This document shows, one piece after another, positions 25,104 to 33,108 of a DNA stretch of 64,000 bases (the stretch's first letter is position 1; every line of letters starts with the position of its first letter). This DNA is from an uncultured Helicobacteraceae bacterium (GTDB taxonomy: Bacteria; Campylobacterota; Campylobacteria; Campylobacterales; Helicobacteraceae): contig CAKUOH010000012.1 in assembly GCA_934668765.1 (NCBI GenBank), forward strand, positions 1 through 64,000, written 5' to 3'. The notes under the pieces were generated by a model. It saw only the letters and a list, made by a program, of their open reading frames with translations, had not been told where the DNA came from and did not search any database. The position numbers and the translations under genes were made by a program.

Positions 25104-26018
25104 ATGACACGAAATAAGCTCATATCGCTTGGAATGCTGTATATGTTTTTGGGTGCGCTGTTTTTTTCGTTTATGAACTCCGCACTAAAAATTTTGTCCC
25201 AAAATATCACAATCCACGAAAATCTTTTCTTTCGTGGCATTACGATGACGCTATTTGTGATGCTAATGCTTTGGATTCGCGCTAAAAAGTCGCGCCACAA
25301 GCATCATCACAAAAAAGGCGGGTGGGGAAAGTTGCTCTTTCGCGCATTTGTCGGCACGACTTCGCTTTATGCAATGCTTTACAATGTCGAAACGATTCCG
25401 CTTGGCACAACAGTGGCTTTTGCGCAGACTGCGCCGATTTGGACGGCGATTTTTGCATTTTTGATTTTGCGCGAATCGCTTAGCCCTGCGCAGATTGCAA
25501 GTGTGTGCGTGGGATTTGTGGGGGTTGTTTTGATTAGCAATCCGCAGACTTCAAATCTCCCTATTTTAAATATTTTTTGCGGAATCATAAGCGGGATTTT
25601 CGCTTCACTTGCATTTATTAGCATTCGCGCATTAAAGGGATATTTTGATGATTTGGAGATTATGCTTAGCTTTGGGCTAATGGCGACACTAATGGGCTTT
25701 GTGATGATTTTACTAATGCAAGATTCGTGGAGCGTGTTGCAATTTAGAGACTGGTTTTTTATCGCGGTAGTAGGCATTATGGGGACAATCGGGCAGTATT
25801 ATATCACACGCGCTTATACTTTCGCACCTGCTGGGATTGTCGCGCCCATTGATTACACGCGAATTGTTTTTAGCGCGATTTTAGGAATCGTGCTTGGCGA
25901 TACTTTGCCAAATGCTTTCATAATCACAGGCATTTTCTTTATAATTTTATCAGGGATTCTTATCGCTCTGCCGATAATCTCACAGGAATTTCACAAAATA
26001 CACAAATTCAAAGGATAA
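25104..26018 (+). CDS. EamA/DMT-family transporter
   Basis: The 304 residues contain ten hydrophobic helices in two EamA repeats, the layout of drug/metabolite transporters. Typical pieces are FLGALFFSFMNSALKILSQ, then FFRGITMTLFVML near residue 45. After a basic loop (KKSRHKHHHKKGG) comes PLGTTVAFAQTAPIWTAIFA, then LRESLSPAQIASVCVGFVGV. The second repeat has TRAYTFAPAGIVAPIDYTRIV. The substrate cannot be predicted; amino acids and related metabolites are common. The His/Lys-rich cytoplasmic loop is unusual and could bind metal, which is inference. ilvA follows two bases after the stop, so the two are one operon and export of an amino acid is a fair guess. Confidence 0.85.
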   Translation: MTRNKLISLGMLYMFLGALFFSFMNSALKILSQNITIHENLFFRGITMTLFVMLMLWIRAKKSRHKHHHKKGGWGKLLFRAFVGTTSLYAMLYNVETIPLGTTVAFAQTAPIWTAIFAFLILRESLSPAQIASVCVGFVGVVLISNPQTSNLPILNIFCGIISGIFASLAFISIRALKGYFDDLEIMLSFGLMATLMGFVMILLMQDSWSVLQFRDWFFIAVVGIMGTIGQYYITRAYTFAPAGIVAPIDYTRIVFSAILGIVLGDTLPNAFIITGIFFIILSGILIALPIISQEFHKIHKFKG

Positions 26019-26020
26019 AA

Positions 26021-27229
26021 ATGATAGATTTAGCAATGTTTAAGGACGCGCGGGAGCGGATTAGCGACATTATCGCAAAGACAGAGTTTAGCTTTGCTCC
26101 GCGTTTGAGTGAAATTGCGCAATGTAGGGTTTTTTTAAAAAAAGAAAATCTCCAAAAAACAGGCGCATATAAGATTCGTGGCGCATTTAATCGAATCTCT
26201 CGTTTGAGTGAGGCTGAAAAAAAATTAGGCGTAATTGCTGCAAGTGCGGGGAATCACGCGCAAGGCGTGGCATTTAGCGCGAAATATTTTAAGATTCGTT
26301 GCGTTATCGTAATGCCCGAAGCAACGCCACTTTTAAAAGTCCAAAGCACCAAAGATATGGGTGCGGAAGTGATTTTGGCTGGAGAAAACTACGATGAGGC
26401 TTGCAATCACGCACTAAAATTAGCCAAAGAGCAAAAACTCACATTTATCCATCCATTCGCAGATGAAGATATTATTGCAGGGCAAGGGACAATCGCGCTA
26501 GAGATGATTGATGAGCAGAGTTTAGATTTTGTTATCGTGCCTGTGGGCGGTGGTGGGCTAATATCTGGCATTTCAAATGTCTATAAAAATATTAGCCCCA
26601 AAACCAAAATCATAGGCGTTGTCGCGCAAGGGGCGCGAGCGATGTTTGATTCATTCCACGATAAAGTGATTCATAACGCTAAATCCGTGCATACAATCGC
26701 CGATGGAATCGCTGTCCGTGATGTAAATGAAAAAAATTTTAAGCTCATTTTAGAGTGCGTAGATGACATTGTAATGGTAGATGATGAGGAAATCGCAAAT
26801 GCCGTGCTATTTTTGCTTGAAAAGCAAAAGCTAGTCGTTGAGGGTGCTGGAGCGGCTGGAGTGGCTGCGATTTTGCACCATAAGATTTACCCAAAGCCAA
26901 GCGATAAAGTCGGCATAATTTTAAGCGGTGGCAATGTCGATGTAACAATGCTAAATCTAATCATCGAAAAAGGCTTAATCAAATCGCATCGCAAATTGCA
27001 GTTTAAAACCGTTCTAATTGACAAACCGGGCAGTTTAGAGAAATTGACAACGATTTTATGTAAGGCGGAGGCAAATATCATCAAAATTGACTATAATCGA
27101 ATCTCTACGACTATCGATTATGGGGATGCGATTATCACAATGACGGTTGAGACAAAGGGCAAAGAGCACCAAAATAAAGTGCGGGAGAGCTTGAAAAAAG
27201 CGGGATATAAGATTGATGAGTTTGATTGA
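26021..27229 (+). CDS. ilvA: Threonine ammonia-lyase (IlvA/TdcB type)
   Basis: This PLP enzyme deaminates threonine to 2-oxobutanoate, the first step toward isoleucine. The 402 residues show the PLP lysine in TGAYKIRGAFNR (K near residue 51), ASAGNHAQGVAFSA, the glycine loop VPVGGGGLISGI and the cofactor-nitrogen motif LSGGNVD. One C-terminal ACT domain (about 325-402) begins RKLQFKTVLIDKPGSLEKL. One ACT domain and about 400 residues match the shorter IlvA/TdcB form rather than the 510-residue E. coli IlvA. It lies two bases behind the EamA transporter, and the next frame starts inside its last codons. Confidence 0.92.
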   Translation: MIDLAMFKDARERISDIIAKTEFSFAPRLSEIAQCRVFLKKENLQKTGAYKIRGAFNRISRLSEAEKKLGVIAASAGNHAQGVAFSAKYFKIRCVIVMPEATPLLKVQSTKDMGAEVILAGENYDEACNHALKLAKEQKLTFIHPFADEDIIAGQGTIALEMIDEQSLDFVIVPVGGGGLISGISNVYKNISPKTKIIGVVAQGARAMFDSFHDKVIHNAKSVHTIADGIAVRDVNEKNFKLILECVDDIVMVDDEEIANAVLFLLEKQKLVVEGAGAAGVAAILHHKIYPKPSDKVGIILSGGNVDVTMLNLIIEKGLIKSHRKLQFKTVLIDKPGSLEKLTTILCKAEANIIKIDYNRISTTIDYGDAIITMTVETKGKEHQNKVRESLKKAGYKIDEFD

Positions 27230-28796
27230 TAGAATCGTGCGAAAATGCAGTGCAATCAACAAAAAAAGTGCGAAATCTACCCACCCCCTAGCCCCCTCCG
27301 CAAGGGAGGGGGAATCTAAATTAGATTCGTGCGTAAGCACCCAAAACTCGTCCGATTCGTGGTGTGAAAAATCGGATTCAAGGTTGCAGTCTCGTGCAAC
27401 CGCCGATTTTTTGCTAGAAGCTGATAAGCGAGGCTATCCCCCTAAAAGCGAAAAAGCGGCTGCTTTTTGGGAACACAATTTAAATGAAGTTGGGGGGAGC
27501 GGGTGCGGGGTGCAGCCCTTTTTGCGAGAAGATTCAAGTGAATCAAATGGACAAAGTGGCAAATACACAAAGGGACAATCGCGCATTAGCTTTGACAAAT
27601 ACGACTTTTATTTTTTAATCGTATTGCTTTCAAGCCTATTTGCACTTATCTATCTAATCTCTGGCGCAAGTATCAGCTATAAAGAAGCATTGCTTTTAGA
27701 GCAAGACAAAGCTCTAATCGCGCGACTTGCAAATCTCTCCATAGCGCAATTTGGCGCAAATGATTTCGCGCTAAAAATCCCAAATCTGCTTTTTCACGCG
27801 CTAAATTTGGTGCTAATCTATCTCATCTCAAATCGCCTTTTAAAATACAAGGGCGATTCGGTGCTGTGCGTAGTTATTTACGCTATCGTGCCGGGTGTGA
27901 TTATGCAAGGTAGCATTTTAAATGAATCCATTATAATGCTTTTTATTGTGCTTTTGATTTGCTATATTGAGCTAATTAGTAAAAAAATAACATATCCATT
28001 TTTAGCACTTGCTGTATTTGTCGATGAAAGCGCGTTTATGCTATTTTTGGCACTATTTTTTTACGCACTTTTTAAAGAAAATAATGAAAGGCGATTCATA
28101 GCACGAATCTACGCAAATCTGCGCGTAAATCTAAAAATTTTAGTCTTTGCTATCATTTGTTTTGCGCTAAATTTATATTTGTTTGGCGTTGATATTTCTG
28201 GGCGTCCGCGTGGGAATTTTTTGGATATTTTTAGCGAATTTGCCCTACTCTACTCTCCCTTGCTGTTTGTGTATTTTATCTACACGATTTATCGCAATTT
28301 TGCTAAATACAAAGCAAATCTACTGCTTTTTGTAAGCGGGACTAGCATTATTGTAAGTATCATTTTATCCGTGCGACAGGACATTGACAAAGAAATTTTT
28401 ATGTTTATGAGTTTGTGCGGGATTCCGCTAATGATAAGGCAGCTTTTAAGCGATATTCGGCTACGATTGCCACAATTTCAGCTAAATTACAAACGGCGAT
28501 TTATTATCGTCATCGCGGTGCTTGTGCTTGAAGCGGGACTGCTTATTTTCTCCAAGCAAATTTATCGCTTTTCAAACGATGATGAGATTTTTTTAAATCA
28601 ATTTTATATCGCAAAAGAAGTCGCAGACGAGCTAAAAAAGCGCGATATTTCGCGTGTAAGCGTGGAAGGTAGAATGCAAAAACGACTAGCATTTTATGGC
28701 ATAAAAGATGGCGGACAGAATCTTCGCAAGGTAAAAAAAGGTGGCAATATTTTTGTCAAATATAATGGAAAAATTGTCGTTCGATACGCGATTTAG
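27216..28796 (+). CDS. GT39-like (GT-C) membrane protein with repeat-coded N-terminus
   Basis: The open frame gives 526 residues from an ATG at 27216 that overlaps the end of ilvA. From about residue 125 it is a polytopic membrane protein of the GT39/ArnT-like kind: KYDFYFLIVLLSSLFALIYL, SYKEALLLEQDKALIARLAN, then IPNLLFHALNLVLIYLISN and eight or more further helices, ending in a small soluble domain. The first 115 residues are coded by repeats: STHPLAPSAREGES is the family B unit in frame, and the following 60 residues come from another hairpin-rich block. The usual catalytic D-E pair in the first loop is not obvious, so activity is uncertain. The translation start may lie after the repeats. 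Confidence 0.65.
   Translation: MSLIDRIVRKCSAINKKSAKSTHPLAPSAREGESKLDSCVSTQNSSDSWCEKSDSRLQSRATADFLLEADKRGYPPKSEKAAAFWEHNLNEVGGSGCGVQPFLREDSSESNGQSGKYTKGQSRISFDKYDFYFLIVLLSSLFALIYLISGASISYKEALLLEQDKALIARLANLSIAQFGANDFALKIPNLLFHALNLVLIYLISNRLLKYKGDSVLCVVIYAIVPGVIMQGSILNESIIMLFIVLLICYIELISKKITYPFLALAVFVDESAFMLFLALFFYALFKENNERRFIARIYANLRVNLKILVFAIICFALNLYLFGVDISGRPRGNFLDIFSEFALLYSPLLFVYFIYTIYRNFAKYKANLLLFVSGTSIIVSIILSVRQDIDKEIFMFMSLCGIPLMIRQLLSDIRLRLPQFQLNYKRRFIIVIAVLVLEAGLLIFSKQIYRFSNDDEIFLNQFYIAKEVADELKKRDISRVSVEGRMQKRLAFYGIKDGGQNLRKVKKGGNIFVKYNGKIVVRYAI
27280..27315 (+). repeat. Family B repeat inside a reading frame
   Basis: ACCCACCCCCTAGCC followed by CCCTCCGCAAGGGAGGGGGA, read in frame as THPLAPSAREGE at the start of the GT39-like gene. 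Confidence 0.8.
27361..27540 (+). repeat. Hairpin-rich block (family E) inside a reading frame
   Basis: AAAAATCGG and CCGATTTTTTG (about 27368-27410) flank the hairpin GGTTGCAG-TCTCG-TGCAACC. A GC-rich stretch with AAAAGCGGCTGCTTTTTGG and TTGGGGGGAGCGGGTGCGGG follows. It is read in frame as part of the GT39-like N-terminus. Only this copy is in the window, so its repeat nature is inferred from its structure. Confidence 0.5.
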
Positions 28797-28824
28797 GGAT
28801 TTTGACTATTAAAAGGGGAGCAAG

Positions 28825-29700
28825 ATGAAAAAAATATTATTTGTGGCACTAATTTGTCTAGGGTGGGGGCAGAATCTATTAGCAGAAGTTGCTAAATCAC
28901 AATCATTTGAATCCGCCGAATCTAAATCTGCCGAATCTTTTGGCGAATCCACACCCGAATCTATCGAATCTAAAACTAAATCACTTAAATCAAAATCCGC
29001 TGAATCTACCGAATCCACGCAAAATCAATCCACCGCAGAGCAAAGCACTTTATGGCAATCAAATGCAAATGAAAAATCAGGCGGATTCTTGGGCTTTGAG
29101 TATGGGCTAGGGCTTACCAAAGTTAGCATTGGAATGGGCGATAATGTCCTAAAAACCGCACATTTAAGCTCATACGCAAATATCATTGCTGGTTATCAGT
29201 GGTATTTTTTGGATAGAGATTGGGCGCATTTGGGATTGCGATTTGGCGTTAGCGTGGGCTATTCATCGTATGGCATTAAGAATAAATTCGTGCTATCTAG
29301 CGAAAATAGCAATAATGACACTTCGCTAGATGTGGAGGCACATAATGTGCGATATGGCGCGGACTTGGCGTTTGTGTGGGATTTTTTGGATTCTTATGCG
29401 CATACGCTTGGGATTTTTATCGCGCCTTTGGGTTTGGAGAGCAATACGATTTTAGGCACAATCAAAGAGCGCGTAGCCACGACAAGCACAAAGCACAAAA
29501 TTTCCACGACTACCAAAATCGCCTACAAATTAAGCGCGGGGTTGCAGTATTCCTTTAAACGACATCATTTGCTATTTTTCGCATATAGGGGCTTGTATAA
29601 TAATGGCAAAATCCCCAAAGGTGCGATAGATATTTATGGCGGTGTAGGGAGTGCAAGTATGAGTCATAGCGGATTTGTAGGATATGCGTATAAGTTTTAA
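28825..29700 (+). CDS. Outer-membrane beta-barrel protein with Ser/Glu linker
   Basis: This 291-residue protein starts after a good ribosome site (GGGGAG) and has a signal peptide MKKILFVALICLGWGQNLLA. Residues 22-80 are a low-complexity linker built from repeated SAES/ESTE/SKS units coded by GAATCT and GAATCC. A barrel of about 200 residues begins GGFLGFEYGLGLTKVSIGMG, has GYQWYFLDRDWAHLGLRFG, and ends SGFVGYAYKF with the terminal phenylalanine of barrel proteins. It resembles the small outer-membrane proteins of Helicobacter. The linker could span peptidoglycan or vary by slippage. Its stop overlaps that of the next gene, which runs the other way. Confidence 0.75.
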   Translation: MKKILFVALICLGWGQNLLAEVAKSQSFESAESKSAESFGESTPESIESKTKSLKSKSAESTESTQNQSTAEQSTLWQSNANEKSGGFLGFEYGLGLTKVSIGMGDNVLKTAHLSSYANIIAGYQWYFLDRDWAHLGLRFGVSVGYSSYGIKNKFVLSSENSNNDTSLDVEAHNVRYGADLAFVWDFLDSYAHTLGIFIAPLGLESNTILGTIKERVATTSTKHKISTTTKIAYKLSAGLQYSFKRHHLLFFAYRGLYNNGKIPKGAIDIYGGVGSASMSHSGFVGYAYKF

Positions 29701-30497
29701 AATCGCACTACAAATCCCACTTGCACACCGCCCTTGCCATTTGGTAAAATGGGCGTTGTGATTAGCTCTGCCTTTGCATTTTTGTTGTAAATATCAAAGA
29801 GTTCGCCAAGTCCTGTGTTTTGGATAAGGCTGCCTAGCGGGTCTAGTAGCCACACAACGATTTTTCCCACCCACCAGCTACCAAAAAGCTCATTGTCATT
29901 GCGATGAATGTAGCGGATTATCTGATAAAAGCCTTCGCCAAGCAGTGCGCCAAGTGCGGGAGTTAGGATTAAATCCTGCCAGCTGGGCACTTCCGCAAAA
30001 CTCTCTAGCCCATATTCCCAATAAAATGTAGAAGCCACAAAGCTAAAAATCGCGCCCTCCGCCCAGCTAAATCCCGCCATTCGCGGTTGCAAGTAATAGA
30101 TTGCACCGACATAAGGGTGGGCGACAAAGTTTAGCCATAGCTCATCTTTATCTACCACAGGCGAGTTTGCGACATTGCGGCGGTATTTTTTGAAAATTTT
30201 GCCAGATTTCATATCGGCGCGATTCCAATTTGAGACGGATTCAGGGAGCACATAGAGCGTCCCCATTGCTAAAAAACTTGCTACTGCGATGATTCCCACG
30301 CTTAAACCCAAATACGCGCCCCTATCACTTGGCTCATAATAAGTTGGCTTTTGTGTGATTTGATTTGGCGCGATTTGGGCATTTTTTAGCAAGTCAAGGG
30401 TCGAATCTTGGCTACAATACGAGAGATTCGCCACTAAAATAATGATTAGAAAAATTTTTAAGGCAAATTTTGCAAGATTTTGATGCGTTTTTGTCAT
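29697..30497 (-). CDS. DUF3943-like protein
   Basis: The 266-residue product begins with a signal or anchor segment (KIFLIIILVANLSYCSQD; LSYC could be a lipobox). The distinctive part is LWLNFVAHPYVGAIYYLQPR near residue 120, then FSFVASTFYWEYGLESFAE and PSWQDLILTPALGALLGEG. That order matches the DUF3943 family of membrane-associated proteins of unknown function, seen mostly in Gram-negative bacteria. It ends GGVQVGFVVRF with a terminal phenylalanine, suggesting outer-membrane insertion. A TAAAAT box read leftward at 30530-30535 is 33 bases upstream, and a ten-G/C tract at 30607-30616 lies beyond it. Confidence 0.7.
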   Translation of the reverse strand: MTKTHQNLAKFALKIFLIIILVANLSYCSQDSTLDLLKNAQIAPNQITQKPTYYEPSDRGAYLGLSVGIIAVASFLAMGTLYVLPESVSNWNRADMKSGKIFKKYRRNVANSPVVDKDELWLNFVAHPYVGAIYYLQPRMAGFSWAEGAIFSFVASTFYWEYGLESFAEVPSWQDLILTPALGALLGEGFYQIIRYIHRNDNELFGSWWVGKIVVWLLDPLGSLIQNTGLGELFDIYNKNAKAELITTPILPNGKGGVQVGFVVRF

Positions 30498-30529
30498 AAA
30501 TTTTTAACCTTTGAATCATAAAAAGCGCA

Positions 30530-30535
30530 ATTTTA
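30530..30535 (-). promoter_or_regulatory. -10 box of the DUF3943-like gene
   Basis: TAAAAT read leftward in TTGTAAAATTGCGC, with TG before it (extended -10), 33 bases upstream of the start. Confidence 0.4.
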
Positions 30536-30606
30536 CAATAAATTTTGCTATTTTTTTGCATTTTTTTGGGGTAAATTTTTTGATGGGTGTGAATCGCTGG
30601 AGTTAC

Positions 30607-30616
30607 GGGGGGGGGG
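30607..30616. repeat. Intergenic G10 tract
   Basis: Ten G between the divergent DUF3943-like and hup genes, about 72 bases upstream of the former's -10 box and 84 bases upstream of the hup -35. Confidence 0.85.
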
Positions 30617-30699
30617 ATTACAGCCTATAAAAAATCCAAAAAATAGGCGATTTTTTGCGTCCAAATTTCGCAAAATATCGCAATTTAGGGCAAAATCTC

Positions 30700-30728
30700 T
30701 TGACAAAAATTTGCATTTTCCCTATAAT
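30700..30728 (+). promoter_or_regulatory. Consensus sigma-70 promoter of hup
   Basis: TTGACA at 30700-30705, a 17-base spacer and TATAAT at 30723-30728: a perfect consensus promoter, rare in this group, where -35 boxes are usually weak. It fits very high expression of the HU gene 40 bases downstream. Confidence 0.92.
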
Positions 30729-30767
30729 TCCGCCGTTCATAAACAAAATTCAACAAAAGGAGAAAAA

Positions 30768-31064
30768 ATGAACAAATCAGACTTCATCGAAGTGGTGAAA
30801 AAAGTTGGCGGTTACGACACTAAAAAAGGCGCAGAGCAAGCGATTTCTGCTTTTACTGACGCTGTAAAACAAGTGCTAGTAAAAAAAGATTCAGTTGAGT
30901 TGGTAGGATTTGGTAAATTTGAAACTGCTGTTCAAGCAGCTAAAACAGGCAAAATCCCCGGCACTAAACAAACTTACACTACAAAAGAAAAAATGGTGCC
31001 TAAATTCAAGGCTGGTAAAGCACTAAAAGACGAAGTTGCTAAAATGAAAGTTACAAAAAAATAA
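30768..31064 (+). CDS. hup: HU-family nucleoid protein
   Basis: The 98-residue product binds and bends DNA as a dimer and organises the nucleoid. The HU fold is plain: MNKSDFIEVVKKVGGYDTK opens the helical dimer core, VKKDSVELVGFGKFE leads into the saddle, and the arm region is KTGKIPGTKQTYTTKEKMVPKFKAGKAL split by the conserved I-P-G. The arm motif is I-P-G-T in place of the usual N-P-x-T. I start at the ATG at 30768 after AAAAGGAG; the open frame 57 bases earlier includes the promoter. Standard codons and a consensus promoter indicate high expression. Confidence 0.96.
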   Translation: MNKSDFIEVVKKVGGYDTKKGAEQAISAFTDAVKQVLVKKDSVELVGFGKFETAVQAAKTGKIPGTKQTYTTKEKMVPKFKAGKALKDEVAKMKVTKK

Positions 31065-31149
31065 CTTTTGGCGACTTCTGCAAGGGATTTGAGCCTGTCG
31101 GGCTTGAATCCGCCCTATCTTTCAAATATCCGTTTTTAAAATCCCGCTT

Positions 31150-31226
31150 GTCCTCATAGCTCAGCAGGATAGAGCATTCGATTCCTAATCGAAAGGTCAT
31201 TGGTTCGAATCCAATTGGGGACACCA
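31150..31226 (+). tRNA. tRNA-Arg (anticodon CCU)
   Basis: A full cloverleaf of 77 bases with encoded CCA: acceptor GTCCTCA/TGGGGAC, D-arm GCTC...GAGC, anticodon stem TTCGA/TCGAA with loop TTCCTAA (anticodon CCT, reading AGG), and T-arm ATTGG-TTCGAAT-CCAAT. It lies 85 bases after hup. Confidence 0.97.
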
Positions 31227-31309
31227 AAAATACTATAATTTCGCGCTATCAAATTTTGCTATTTTTTATAAGTTTTTTGAATTAAAAATTTTTGTGATTT
31301 TTATTTTGC

Positions 31310-31395
31310 TAATGCAGAATATGGACTGCTAAAAACTGCGCTTTGCTCACAAATCCTGCGGATTGCATACCCACAAAGACAAATTGCCAAACAAT
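31310..31395. repeat. Mosaic fragment of families C and D
   Basis: GCTCACAAATCCTGCGGATTG is shared (one difference) with family D copy 2 near 50880-50900, and ACAAATTGCCAAAC is shared with the end of family C copy 2. The fragment lies between tRNA-Arg and the end of the nap operon. Confidence 0.45.
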
Positions 31396-31400
31396 CGCGC

Positions 31401-31754
31401 CTATTTTTTCTTTGCCTTTTTTAGCATAGTTTCTACGCTCCCACTATAAGGCATTTTATCAATGGGGATTGAATCGTCATTTAGCTTTTCAGGGGCTTCC
31501 GCGCTATTCATACTTGCCATCTCATCGCGCAAATCATCTTCAAAATAAGTATAGTGCATAGCCGCACTTATCACGCCCTTCGTCTTTTCGATGCGCTCTA
31601 GCAGGGCAATCTCACCACTTGTATCCTCCGCCTCAATCACAGCAATGATTGTATTGCCCTCCATTAACGCCACTTCCACGCCTTCGATTTTGCGCAGATT
31701 GTCCGCCGTGCGCTCTAAATCATTTGTGTTTATAATAATGCTTGAAATATTCAT
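31401..31754 (-). CDS. napD: NapD, maturation chaperone of periplasmic nitrate reductase
   Basis: NapD binds the twin-arginine signal of NapA and holds it in the cytoplasm until the cofactor is in. The 117-residue form starts at the ATG at 31752-31754 after AAGGCAG; the frame is open further upstream inside napL but without a start signal. The ferredoxin-like fold is visible: MNISSIIINTNDLERTADNL, then GVEVALMEGNTIIAVIEAE and LLERIEKTKGVISAAMHYTY. The C-terminal 35 residues (DEMASMNSAEAPEKL...KKAKKK) form a charged tail that NapD of E. coli lacks. It is the last gene of the napAGHBLD operon. Confidence 0.9.
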   Translation of the reverse strand: MNISSIIINTNDLERTADNLRKIEGVEVALMEGNTIIAVIEAEDTSGEIALLERIEKTKGVISAAMHYTYFEDDLRDEMASMNSAEAPEKLNDDSIPIDKMPYSGSVETMLKKAKKK

Positions 31755-31810
31755 ATTCTGCCTTTTATGTGATTGGATTTGCTTAGTTTGCGCCAAAAAA
31801 TGCGCAAATC

Positions 31811-32776
31811 TCACTTCAAATTCCAAAATAGCACTTCATTATTGCCAAAAGTCCCCAAAATCCTGCTATTATTCATAAAAATCACTTGACTTGTGGGTGC
31901 GTTACCACCTATAAGCAGTGCGATTTGCTTCAAACTCTGCGATTCAAAAACCAAAATATCGCCATTTTCATTATAGCTAACCGCCCCGCGTGTCGAATCA
32001 CTGCTAATCCCCACGACATAAGCGATAAATTCCGTTTTTACGCGCCGAAAATTGCCACTTTGCAAATCATAAACGCCACAGATTTTATCGCGCCCTGCGG
32101 TGAGTGCGACATTTTTACTTGTGTCAAGCATATAGATATAATCAAAATTCGCGCCTTTTAGAATTTTTTGCACTTCGCCACTTTTTAAATCGATAAGATA
32201 AATCCTCCCACCCTCCGTGGTAGAAATCGCAAAATCGCCGTTAATACGCAAATCCGTAAAAACTTCAAACTTTGGCTTCACGCTCCACACAACTGCGCCT
32301 GTGCGGACATTATAGCGCAAAATCTCAAAGCTACGAATCCCTAGCACGACTTCATCATCGCTCACAAAAAAGGCATTTTTGATAATATCTGAGCGTTCGC
32401 CTAAATCGATACTCTGCAATTTGCCATTGCTAAAAATATGTAGATTTGATTTATCAGCAGTGGCTTGGCTTACAATCAAAATCTTTTTGCCATCCATCGT
32501 GTGCGTATTAAAAACGCGTGGCGCACTAGATTTGCCCCATAAATCCGTGATATTTGGCAAACGAATCGAATCGATTTTTTTCCGCGAATCCACATTATAA
32601 ATCTCTACTTCGCCGCTATTTGTGGAAATATAAAGCGTGTTTTTGTAGGTGCTAATGTAGTTTATCGAATCTTTGGCAGTGATTTTATGCGCTGGATTTA
32701 TTTGCGTCAAATCCGCGCTAAATGCAACACTCGCAAAGCTAAATATTAGCGTTAGAAATAATGTGATTTTTTTCAT
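31811..32776 (-). CDS. napL: NapL, periplasmic WD40-like nitrate reduction protein
   Basis: This is the accessory protein found only in campylobacterotal nap operons, where loss lowers nitrate reductase activity in related species. The 321 residues begin with a signal peptide (MKKITLFLTLIFSFASVAFSA) and then form repeats of a beta-propeller: DSINYISTYKNTLYISTNSG, INGDFAISTTEGGRIYLIDL, VALTAGRDKICGVYDLQSG and ILGTFGNNEVLFWNLK. I use the ATG at 32774-32776 after AAGGAA; an in-frame ATG seven codons earlier is possible. The 332 bases between this gene and napB hold a family B and a family C repeat inside the operon. Confidence 0.88.
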   Translation of the reverse strand: MKKITLFLTLIFSFASVAFSADLTQINPAHKITAKDSINYISTYKNTLYISTNSGEVEIYNVDSRKKIDSIRLPNITDLWGKSSAPRVFNTHTMDGKKILIVSQATADKSNLHIFSNGKLQSIDLGERSDIIKNAFFVSDDEVVLGIRSFEILRYNVRTGAVVWSVKPKFEVFTDLRINGDFAISTTEGGRIYLIDLKSGEVQKILKGANFDYIYMLDTSKNVALTAGRDKICGVYDLQSGNFRRVKTEFIAYVVGISSDSTRGAVSYNENGDILVFESQSLKQIALLIGGNAPTSQVIFMNNSRILGTFGNNEVLFWNLK

Positions 32777-32850
32777 TGCAAGTTCCTTAAGATTCATATT
32801 TTTAGATTCGTAGATTCTAGCAAAATTTCGTTAGATTTCGCACCGAATCT

Positions 32851-32890
32851 ACCCTCCCCCACTTAATTCCACTCTGCAAGGGAGGGGGAC
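32851..32890. repeat. Family B repeat within the nap operon
   Basis: ACCCTCCCCCACTTAATTCC then ACTCTGCAAGGGAGGGGGAC, between napL and napB. Confidence 0.75.
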
Positions 32891-32973
32891 TCTACTTTTG
32901 GCAAAAGCCAAAAGTAGCAAAAACTTTGTCAAAGATTCGCGCTAAATTCGTAACTGATTCGCAACGCGAATCA

Positions 32974-33100
32974 CAATCGAAGTAATGGCGGTATGGCTTT
33001 GCGCCGTTTTTATGCGAAACAAGCGAAATAGAACTTGGGGAACATTAGAGCGCAGTTTTGCGTGAAAACGGCGCAAATGATTACCCCAGAACAAATTGCC
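32974..33100 (-). repeat. Family C nested-hairpin repeat, copy 2
   Basis: Reverse orientation relative to copy 1. The arms TTTGCGCCGTTTT (32998-33010) and AAAACGGCGCAAA (33065-33077) are a perfect 13-base inverted repeat. The ends match copy 1 (CAATCGAAGTAATGGCGGTA and CCCAGAACAAATTGCC). It lies nine bases downstream of the napB stop, inside the operon. Confidence 0.85.
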
Positions 33101-33108
33101 AAACGCAT

